The notes below the pieces were generated by a model. It saw only the letters and a program-made list of their open reading frames with translations, did no database searches and was not told the origin of the DNA. The position numbers and the translations under genes are program-made. Positions 9,101 to 17,900 of a DNA stretch of 27,169 nt are shown piece after piece (within the stretch, counting starts at the first letter, position 1; the number at the start of each line of letters is the position of its first letter). Source of the DNA: Stentor coeruleus. Taxonomy: Eukaryota > Ciliophora > Heterotrichea > Heterotrichida > Stentoridae. Where the stretch lies: positions 1-27,169 of the forward strand of contig MPUH01000982.1 in the NCBI GenBank assembly GCA_001970955.1, written 5' to 3'.

Positions 9101-10767
9101 TTGAAGAAATGAAAATCGCTTATATGTATCTACTCAATCAAGGTAGTGAAGAATTCAAAGAAATGCTTGCTCAAGCCCAAGAAATATTTGAATTTACTTC
9201 AAACAAACTTCAAGAGTTTTCTTCAACACTTTCATCATCTAAAACTCAAGTAGAATCTCTTAAACAAGGACTTTCTGATACTATAATAGCTACAATCGGT
9301 CCTTTAATTTCACAAACTAAAGATCTTGCAATAACTTTAGATAATCAAGCTAATGCTATAGTTGCTAATATTCAAAACCTTACAGATCAGATTTCTAAAA
9401 TTGCAGATTCTGCTTTGACCATTGAAATTAACATCACAAGTATTTGCACAAATATAACAAGTATCCAAGATATTTTAGCAGAAAAAGCAAAAAGTATTGA
9501 ACAATTACAATCTGTATTCAATGACTTCCTTTTAACCCAAAACTCAATACTTAGCGGCTCTTATGACTGGTCAAAGTTTTTTTCTGAAAATAATTTTCTA
9601 GGAGTAAGGAAAATGATTGAAGATTCACTTATAAATCCTATTAATAGCATCTATAATACTATAATTACTTTGAAAAATATTGCAAGCTCCTTAGTTAGTG
9701 GATTCAAAAGTATATCATCTGATTTCCTTAGTTCATCTAAAAGTAAAGCATCTACAATGGCTAGTTCATCTAGTAATATTGGAGCTCTTGCTGAAGCTGA
9801 TAAAGTAAAATCTGGTTCGAAAATTTTTGACTTTTCAGTATTTGAGAATACTATTGATTCAATAAAAAGTCAGTTTAATTCTATAAAAAGCATGTTTGAT
9901 TCAATATCAACACTGGTTACTAATGGTGTGGCAGATGATTTGAAAAAAATAGTTACAATTGCAAATCCAAATAATTGGAAAGAAAAAATTGATAAAGTTA
10001 TTACAAGCTTTAAAAGTATTGAAGCCCAATTTAAAATCACTTTAGATTATGGAGATGTACAAGATATGGTAATAAAATATCTTCAAGAAAAATTTAGCAA
10101 CGAAATGAATAGTGTAATGAATGAACTTGCTATCGCTAATGATCTTACAGCAATAGTTTCAGATTTTTCAAGTGGATCATTAAGCTCAATACTTTCAAGC
10201 CAAACTGTTACTAAAACGCTCTTAACTATTTTTGGGCCTACTTCTGTGACTACCAATAATTTGTTTAATTATGTTTACAATTATAATGTAAACTTCCCTC
10301 CTATACCAACACCAATTGGTTCAATATCAGTGGCAATAACAATTAAATTTAATGCTAAAATCGACCTATCTACTATTATTTCTGTGCAGAAAATTGGATT
10401 TGAGATTCTCCCTGCTGCTGGTTTATATATTAACGCTGGAGCAGAATGGAATTTTGCGATAGGAATTGTTGGGGCTGGGGCATCATTAAGTAGTTCTGCA
10501 AGCCTTCCTGCAGAAGCTGGAATTAATTTTATTGAAAGCATGGTTTATATTAAATGCGATTTCCAATTCTCAATATATGGGCAAGCTGGAATATACTTAA
10601 GGTGGTTAACAATAGATTGGGTAAAGAGGTGTTGGGGAAGAAGATGGTGGAAAATATGTATTTGGTTTCCGTCTTTGAGATATACTGACCCATCGTATTT
10701 CTTATATGTTTCTTATAGTTCTCAGACCACAAGTCCAATTATTCCTATGAAGTATCTAACCCCTTAA
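6104..10767 (+). CDS. Large type II membrane coiled-coil protein, family copy B
   Basis: As written the frame is broken at 6397, but that N separates two identical 49-bp copies. Collapsing them joins 6104-6396 to 6447-10767 as one frame of 1538 codons, ending at TAA. Predicted layout: about 50 basic cytoplasmic residues with a Cys pair (42-43), one transmembrane helix (about 51-77), an ectodomain with several N-glycosylation sequons and a furin-like RRQRR site (about 254-258), a coiled coil (about 445-1080), a Ser-rich linker, then a beta-prone domain ending in a Trp/Cys motif near 10618-10665. Start ATG at 6104 is chosen because it precedes the anchor; ATG 6125 is possible. It belongs to the same family as copy A. 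No known family is recognised; a cell-surface or secreted fibrous role is inference. Confidence 0.8.
6348..6446. other. Assembly joint inside gene B: single N between identical 49-bp copies
   Basis: Bases 6348-6396 and 6398-6446 are identical with the N at 6397 between them. The offset is 50 nt, which shifts the frame and creates a false stop at 6425-6427. Removing the N and one copy restores an uninterrupted frame from ATG 6104 through 10767. Because this gene belongs to a repeated family, the overlap could in principle have joined parts of two copies. Confidence 0.85.
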
Positions 10768-11505
10768 TATTTCATCTTAGAACTTTAATTAGAAAATTAC
10801 TTTTTTTACTAAATATAAAATCGATGTTGTATATTTTATAAAATTTTGTTTTTTAAAGTGCATTTTTTTATGCCAAATGCTTATATTTTAAAACTTCATA
10901 GGATTTTTTTATTTGGCTATCAATGTTTTCACTATTTTTCATGATATGAAATGCTTAAATCCCCATTTTGTCTCTATAAAAGTTAATAGTAATGGAAATT
11001 ATTAAAATATATTTGCTAAAAGACTTAATACAGATGTTGAACTTAACAGCAAATATTAATATTGTATATAATGAAAATGCTACTGATTCAGTAAATTTTT
11101 TATGGATAATCAAGTATCAGCACAATTTATAAATTCAAACTTAAGTTTAAGTAAAAATCAAGCTAAAGATCTAAAAAAAAATAAGAGAAGTGCAATAAAT
11201 ATGATAAAACTAATCTTACTGGCAATAAAATCTTTAAAGTTGAAGGAGATAATCATGATGGTAATTTAACATCTATATGCTGAATAAATTTTAATATTTG
11301 AATAATTTTCAAAGTTTAATTAAAACATAGGGAAAATATTACAAATTATTATTATATACTACAAATTACAGCTATTTCTTCAAGTATACCCTAAAAAAAA
11401 TGTTGTCAAAATATATTAAATAATCTGCTTAAAAATTTATAATTTGTTTTCTTAAATTCGTTTAGTTATTACACCAAAATTTTAATCATCATATCAAATT
11501 AGTAC
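8582..11505 (+). repeat. Duplication block B, paralogous to 1-3110
   Basis: This is the downstream copy of the block described at 1-3110. Identity is uneven: about 220 bp around 9722-9940 differ at only three positions from copy A, while about 260 bp around 9282-9540 differ at roughly thirty. The 3' flank contains the empty site of the insertion and the frameshifted N-domain fragment. Confidence 0.85.
11029..11290 (+). pseudogene. Frameshifted fragment of the family's N-terminal ectodomain (copy B flank)
   Basis: This is collinear with 2590-2900 and with the ectodomain part of gene B near 7060-7250. The words CAGTATCAGCACAATTT-like and GAAGGAGATAA are kept, but one base is lost near 11098 and further indels follow, so no frame runs through it. 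It supports the view that the matching piece at 2644-2906 is also a relic. Confidence 0.7.
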
Positions 11506-11941
11506 TATAAAAAACAAGATACAACATACAAATCTTATCAAACGTTTACTGTAAAAATCATCTACAACAAGCTTATAAATTGTTTTAATCACCCTACATA
11601 TTCAACCTAAATAAAAACTTTTAATTATAATTTTCATATAATAATAGCCTACAACAACAAAAAAACTATAAGAAAACCTTAAACTAAGTAAAATCTTACT
11701 AAATTTAGCTTAAAAGTAAATCCATTATACCCATATTCAATCACCCCAAAACTCTCCACCAAAAAAGCATATTTTCAAAACTAAATCCCTTAAAAATCAT
11801 CTTTTAATTTTCAACAAAATCCTATAAAACTTCTCCTAATTATTTTCCTAAAATTTCCTAAGTCTATATCTTATAATATTTTACTTAAACCCAAATCCAT
11901 TATCTCTGTTAATCTGACGTGGAATATTTATATTGGTTAAG
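11505..11941 (+). promoter_or_regulatory. C-rich, G-poor 5' flank of the AHCY unit
   Basis: No gene is visible. On the sense strand, 11701-11880 contains about 39 C and 4 G. Similar C-rich, G-poor DNA precedes the other transcription units of the window on their own sense strands, so I regard it as a promoter-side compositional signature. No discrete TATA-like element stands out from the AT-rich background. Confidence 0.5.
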
Positions 11942-13375
11942 ATGGAAGGAGACTTTTTAGTTAAAGATTTATCTCTAGCAGACTGGGGCCGTAAAGAAAT
12001 CAACCTCGCAGAAGTTGAGATGCCAGGTCTAATGGCCTGCAGAGCTGAATTTGGACCTTCCCAACCATTAGCAGGTGCGAAAATTTCAGGTTCACTTCAC
12101 ATGACAATTCAAACCGCAGTGCTTATTGAGACTCTTAAATCTTTAGGTGCTCAAGTAAGATGGTGTTCTTGTAATATTTTTTCAACACAAGATCATGCAG
12201 CAGCAGCCATAGCCGCAAATCATTCAGCCGCAGTATTCGCTTGGAAAGGTATGAGCCTAGATGAATATTGGGAAGCTACAGATAAAGCAATTACATGGCC
12301 AGATAATGATGGTCCTTATCTTATAGTTGATGATGGTGGGGATATGACACTTCTAGTTCATTTAGGTGTTGAATGGGAATTAAAACATGAAGCTGACCCA
12401 AGTGTATGGCCAGACCCAGAAGCTCAAAAATCTGAAGAAGAAAAAGCTTTATTCAAAATCATTAAAAAGAATCTTGAAACTAATCCACATAAATGGAGAA
12501 CTATGGCTGAAAGAATTGTTGGTGTCTCAGAAGAAACAACAACAGGTGTTATGAGATTATATGAAAAGTCTAAAGCTGGTAAATTATTATTCCCTGCAAT
12601 TAATGTTAATGATTCAGTGACTAAAAGTAAATTTGATAATATCTATGGATGTAGACATTCACTTCCTGATGGGATTATGAGAGCTACTGATGTGATGATT
12701 GCTGGTAAACAAATTGTTGTATGTGGATATGGAGATGTTGGTAAAGGATGTGCTGCTGCTATGAGAGCTTGTGGCGCTAGGGTTTTCGTCACTGAAGTCG
12801 ACCCTATTTGTGCTCTTCAAGCTTGTATGGAAGGTTATTCAGTTAAAACTTTAGCTTCATTATTGCCAACAGCTGATATTTTCGTCACTGCTACTGGTAA
12901 TAAAAATATCATTCTCGCTTCAGATATGAATAAAATGAAGAATAACGCTATAGTCGGGAACATTGGCCATTTCGATAATGAAATTGACATGTCAGGTCTT
13001 AGTGAAATCAATGGTCTTAAAGTAGAAAATATCAAACCTCAAGTTGACAGATTCATTTTCCCAGATGGTCATGCAATTATTATCCTTGCTTCAGGTAGAC
13101 TTCTTAATCTTGGCTGTGCAACTGGTCATCCAAGTTTTGTTATGAGTTGTTCATTTACTAATCAAACAATTGCCCAGCTTGATTTATGGTCAGGTAGACT
13201 TACTGGTAAATATGAAAAACAAGTTTATACTTTACCTAAGATTTTAGATGAAAAAGTTGCTAGACTTCATTTGCCTGCCCTTCAAGCTGAGTTAAGTGTT
13301 TTGACTGAAGATCAAGCTAAATATATTGGAGTTACTGTTGAAGGACCTTATAAGAAGCCTGAGTACAGGTATTAG
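11942..13375 (+). CDS. AHCY: Adenosylhomocysteinase (S-adenosylhomocysteine hydrolase)
   Basis: It hydrolyses S-adenosylhomocysteine to adenosine and homocysteine using bound NAD, relieving product inhibition of methyltransferases; cytosolic tetramer in the family. The 477-residue protein shows [16 protein letters not shown] (76-91), DGGD (131-134, catalytic Asp134), EETTTGV (Glu198), the [11 protein letters not shown] segment (Lys228, Asp232), Cys237, the NAD-binding GYGDVGKG (262-269) and the C-terminal KKPEYRY whose Lys and Tyr reach the neighbouring subunit's NAD. The about 40-residue insertion around 152-192 is typical of plant, bacterial and apicomplexan forms rather than the mammalian one. 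ATG at 11942 is the start; the TTG at 11933 just extends the frame. All active-site residues are intact and no intron is visible. The next gene starts 19 bp after the TAG stop. Confidence 0.97.
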   Translation: MEGDFLVKDLSLADWGRKEINLAEVEMPGLMACRAEFGPSQPLAGAKISGSLHMTIQTAVLIETLKSLGAQVRWCSCNIFSTQDHAAAAIAANHSAAVFAWKGMSLDEYWEATDKAITWPDNDGPYLIVDDGGDMTLLVHLGVEWELKHEADPSVWPDPEAQKSEEEKALFKIIKKNLETNPHKWRTMAERIVGVSEETTTGVMRLYEKSKAGKLLFPAINVNDSVTKSKFDNIYGCRHSLPDGIMRATDVMIAGKQIVVCGYGDVGKGCAAAMRACGARVFVTEVDPICALQACMEGYSVKTLASLLPTADIFVTATGNKNIILASDMNKMKNNAIVGNIGHFDNEIDMSGLSEINGLKVENIKPQVDRFIFPDGHAIIILASGRLLNLGCATGHPSFVMSCSFTNQTIAQLDLWSGRLTGKYEKQVYTLPKILDEKVARLHLPALQAELSVLTEDQAKYIGVTVEGPYKKPEYRY

Positions 13376-13394
13376 ATAGTCATATTTATAAAAC

Positions 13395-13859
13395 ATGGAT
13401 AGGAAATGGAGTAAAGTTGAAAGTCCGGAGGAAGAAGCTGCTATCCCTCCTTTACCCACCCGAGCTGAGGAGTTGGCTTATTTAGATAAATTTGAACGGG
13501 AACTTAGGAACCTGCCTTATTACAAGACAGGCTTTCCCCCTGATCCTTCAAGGAAGTATATCCTTTATCAGGACGAACTTGAAAGAGAATTTAATGCTAA
13601 AAGACTAAGGACTATGTGTTTTAGTGGATTACTGTTTTCACCTATAGCTTTCTGGCTCACGGAAAAATCACCTGCCAAAGCTTGTCCTATGGGCATCCCT
13701 TATCGTAGTTATCCATTCCAACATAAACTTAGATTCTGGAGCTTTTTCATTTTCTACGAAGCTGTTTTTACTTATACGTATTTCTTTTGGACTATGGATA
13801 AAAAGACTTTGGAGAGAAGCATGTGGCCACTCAATAAGATTAGAGAAAGACAGCTTTAG
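13395..13859 (+). CDS. Small two-helix membrane protein, unknown
   Basis: The 154-residue protein has a polar N-terminal half rich in Pro, Glu and aromatic residues (about 1-70). A hydrophobic helix follows near 73-90 and a second, very aromatic one near 116-137. It ends in a basic tail. Size, aromatic helices and a soluble tyrosine/proline-rich N-terminus recall accessory subunits of ciliate respiratory complexes, but I recognise no family, so this is only a guess. It starts 19 bp after the AHCY stop, in a different frame, with no flank of its own. It is therefore either co-transcribed with AHCY or has its promoter inside AHCY. Codon use looks like its neighbours. Confidence 0.85.
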   Translation: MDRKWSKVESPEEEAAIPPLPTRAEELAYLDKFERELRNLPYYKTGFPPDPSRKYILYQDELEREFNAKRLRTMCFSGLLFSPIAFWLTEKSPAKACPMGIPYRSYPFQHKLRFWSFFIFYEAVFTYTYFFWTMDKKTLERSMWPLNKIRERQL

Positions 13860-14172
13860 TTAGATAATTCTTATGGATTAAAGGATTAATCCTAGAAAAT
13901 GTTGTTTTGAAAGAGATTGGGATTTTTTTTTTTTTGAAGTTGGAAGGAGGAAGGATTTTTGGGTGGGGGTATTGTGATTTTGTGTAGATGGGGAGATAGG
14001 ATGATTTTTTGTGTTGGATGAAAGGATTTAGAATGTTATAGGAATAAAGTGTGATGAGGATTTAAGGATTTTATGATTTGGATTTGGTATTTTAGGATTT
14101 TTTTTGAGGTTTTTTTATGTGTGAAAGTATGGTTAGGAATTAGGAATATGATTTTATTTAATTTAGTAGAAA
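13860..14172 (+). promoter_or_regulatory. C-free, G/T-rich 3' flank
   Basis: From 13893 to 14172 there is no C at all on the sense strand against about 80 G in 280 nt. G runs such as GGAAGGAGGAAGG and GGGTGGGGG (around 13942-13969) could form G-quadruplexes in DNA or RNA. It directly follows the AHCY/154-residue pair. GU-rich sequence downstream of a stop could serve 3'-end formation, but this is inference. Confidence 0.55.
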
Positions 14173-14957
14173 CTTTACAAAATAATATTTGGTAGTGGAT
14201 TATGGGATTTGCTATAAAGTGGGTGATCGACCTAAGATTTTTCCTTATTGTGCAAAATTATAATAGAGAAATATAATGTGCTATAGTCGATTTTATTATT
14301 GTCATCAAATAATAAAATCTCACCTTCTATTGGTGTATAAGCTAAAAAACATGTATATTTTAATGTATTTACTAAGAAATTTGTAATTTTTATTAATATC
14401 AGATCATATAAAACCATAAATAAGTGTAAAGCAAAAATTTTAAAGATAATATCATATCCATATAATTATTCCAAGTCCATCATACAACTTTCAAATATAA
14501 ATATCATTCTAAGTTAAAAAATCCCAAATTTCCATCACCAAAATCTCCACATAAACCTTAAAGCACACCCAAAAGCTAACAAAAACTCAAAGCACTTATT
14601 CTAACTTTAGCCATAAACATATTTTTACCATAACTTTATATTAATCCACAACACAATCAAACATAAAATCCTTAAACTTTAACAAAACCTTCCAAGTATT
14701 TTTTTCTCAATACAAATCCTTTTAAATCAGGCATTCTCAATACAAATTCTTTTAAATCAACCATTCTAAACCAACTCCATAAAATCTTACTATCAAATAA
14801 CACAATATCCTTCATAAACTCCTCAAAATATTCCCCATCATAATCTCTAAACAATAATCCACCCAAACCTCTAAACTTTATCTAAAAATCTTCATCCTAA
14901 TTAAAGCCAATAATCTCACTCATTTAGTCAATTTCACATATAAAAATTCTCCAATAA
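14173..14957 (+). promoter_or_regulatory. Skew switch and C-rich 5' flank of the formin gene
   Basis: A mixed stretch (14173-14440) separates the C-free tract from C-rich DNA; 14461-14700 has about 58 C and 7 G. A 30-bp tandem duplication lies at 14705-14764 (TCTCAATACAAATCC and TCTCAATACAAATTC start the two units). Open frames on the minus strand here are low-complexity and I do not accept them as genes. Confidence 0.5.
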
Positions 14958-17900
14958 ATGGGTAATAAACACGGACCTGATAAGCGATACGACTATCCAA
15001 CAGCGCCAATAGACGTGCAAAGGCGTTGCAGTCTAATCTTAGCCAAGTCTGAAATTCCATTACAGCCAGCTCCAGGTACAGAGCTAATCCTCCAAGAGTT
15101 CACATCAAAGCTTTCAGAACTAAACATATCAGAAGATCAAAAAGAGTGGCTCTTATCCCAGCCAGTTGAAATCAAATGGCAGCTTCTCTGCCGGCATATA
15201 GAAGAACAAAAATCAGCAGGGACAAAAAAAAACAGAGATGCTCAAGGAATAATATCAGAACTAAACAAAAACCCATCAGCCCTTGGGATTAAAAAAGTTC
15301 ATACCTGGCTTGAGGCTGCTAGTAAAAAATCAGTAGAAAGGTTTATAGAAAACGGGGGGACTGAAAATCTTATCAATATCATGATTGTAGCCCAAGAATT
15401 ATCAATACGAACGCATAACTTTCAAAGACAAGAAGAAATTCTTAAATGTTTGCATGTTGTAACTGATCATGCATTAGGGGTATTTGATCTTATATATGAT
15501 GAAAGTACTGTAGGAATTCTTGCTTTAAACATGAGTGAACTCAACCCAATAATCACTAGTATGACTATTAAAATATTAGAAAAACTATGTTGGACTAATA
15601 CTCATGCATATAATTTAGTGCTTAAAGCTCTTGAAGTCCATGCGGTTGAGCAGAAATTCCAAAGTAGGTTTGATTTTCTTATAAAATTATTGAAAAGTGA
15701 GAATACTAAAAGCAAACTTGCTTCTATGCAGCTGATAAACAGTCTTACTGAAAGCCCAACTGATGAAAATGTTGCCCAAGGGATTAGAGCTGAATTCTTA
15801 GCTTTAAATATTAAAACTATACTTCTTGACTTAAAAGCTAGCCTTGGAAGTTCACTTACTTGTTCAGAATTAAATAGAGTTAGGACTAATCTGACTAAGA
15901 AAAAAAAATTAGCTGAACAAAGGGAACATGAAGAGAAAAAAGATGGGGATTTTGAAAGGACTAGACTTAAAACTGAAGATGTGACTAGGGATAAAAAAGA
16001 AAGACATAAAGCACAGATTAATACTATTGATCCTGATGAAGTTAATATTACTAGACAAAGAAGGACTGTTAAAATAAGTGCTGCTGCTCCAAAAACTGTT
16101 GGGTTAAGTAAAGAAGGAGAAAAAGCTTTACAGATGTTTATGAAAACTACAAAAGAAGTATCTAGTGAAGAAGAGTCTGAAAGTTCTGATAAAGAAGCTG
16201 AGGATGAAAGTGATCTTCAACAAATACTTTTAGCTCAAGTTTTATTGTTTTTAGAAAATAGTGATCAAACTGCTGAAGGGAATCCTATAACTTTATTACA
16301 AACTATAGAAAAAAATGCTAATGCCGCTCATAGTTTCCAGAATTTCTTAGAAATACTTCAAAACCTTACGTTAATACCCCCTGACCCTATACTTGGCCAA
16401 AATGTGTGGATGTCTCTATTGACTTTTTCTAAGAAAATCACTGAGAATATTGCTAAAGGAATACAAACTACTGAAGAGTTTAGGCTTGATGATGTTATGG
16501 AAGGGCAGAAGGATTTATTAATAAAAGTACAGAAATTGGAATTACTTGAACAGAATTTACTTGCAAGGGAATCGGAAATAGAAAAAGTTAGGAGGGAAAA
16601 ATATGATTTGGAAGAGAAAATTAAAAGCCTTAAAGAAGACTTGGGGAAAAATAAAGAAGTGGCTGAGGTGAAAATGAAAATGGCGAAATTGGAGTATGAT
16701 AAAATAAAAGCAAATGAAAAATTAGAGGGGAAGAAAAAGAAAATCGAGAAATTTAAGAATTTATTAGAGAAGGAGAAAAGTTTGAATAATGATTTGAGTA
16801 ACCAGATTGTGGAGTTGAAGAAAAATGCTGAATTGAAGGTTTCATATGTACAACAACCTCTTATGTCAGTTGCAACTCCACCTCCTCCACAAATTAGTTC
16901 AGGAAATAGAGCTCCTCCTCCTCCACCATCAAATTCGGTAACTGCACCACCTCCTCCTCCCCCTAATTCAGGAAATAGAGCTCCTCCTCCACCACCACCA
17001 AGTTCAGTAACTGCACCACCTCCTCCTCCTCCTAGTTCAGGAAATAAAGCTCCTCCTCCTCCACCTACAGGATCAGGTACAGCCCCTCCACCTCCTCCTC
17101 CAAGTTCAGGCAATAGAGCACCTCCCCCACCTCCTCCAAGTTCAGGCAATAGAGCACCTCCCCCACCTCCTCCAAGTTCAGGCAATAGAGCACCTCCCCC
17201 ACCTCCTCCAAGTTCAGGCAATAGAGCACCTCCCCCACCTCCTCCAAGTTCAGGCAATAGAGCACCTCCCCCACCTCCTCCAAGTTCAGGCAATAGAGCA
17301 CCTCCCCCACCTCCTCCAAGTTCAGGCAATAGAGCACCTCCCCCACCTCCTCCAAGTTCAGGCAATAGAGCACCTCCCCCACCTCCTCCAAGTTCAGGCA
17401 ATAGAGCACCTCCCCCACCTCCTCCAAGTTCAGGCAATAGAGCACCTCCCCCACCTCCTCCAAGTTCAGGCAATAGAGCACCTCCCCCACCTCCTCCAAG
17501 TTCAGGCAATAGAGCACCTCCCCCACCTCCTCCAAGTTCAGGCAATAGAGCACCTCCCCCACCTCCTCCAAGTTCAGGCAATAGAGCACCTCCCCCACCT
17601 CCTCCAAGTTCAGGCAATAGAGCACCTCCCCCACCTCCTCCAAGTTCAGGCAATAGAGCACCTCCCCCACCTCCTCCAAGTTCAGGCAATAGAGCACCTC
17701 CCCCACCTCCTCCAAGTTCAGGCAATAGAGCACCTCCCCCACCTCCTCCAAGTTCAGGCAATAGAGCACCTCCCCCACCTCCTCCAAGTTCAGGCAATAG
17801 AGCACCTCCCCCACCTCCTCCAAGTTCAGGCAATAGAGCACCTCCCCCACCTCCTCCAAGTTCAGGCAATAGAGCACCTCCCCCACCTCCTCCAAGTTCA

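Noticed and set aside
13370..13400. Fusion of AHCY with the 154-residue gene through a 16-nt intron
   Set aside because: The frames would fit a 16-nt removal, but AHCY ends with its canonical YRY terminus needed at the subunit interface, and no good GT-AG pair spans the stop.
14232..14417. 61-residue minus-strand frame
   Set aside because: Short, low complexity, without support from composition or family resemblance.
14672..14866. 64-residue minus-strand frame upstream of the formin gene
   Set aside because: It lies in the skewed C-rich flank and owes its repeated residues to a 30-bp tandem duplication; no plausible domain.
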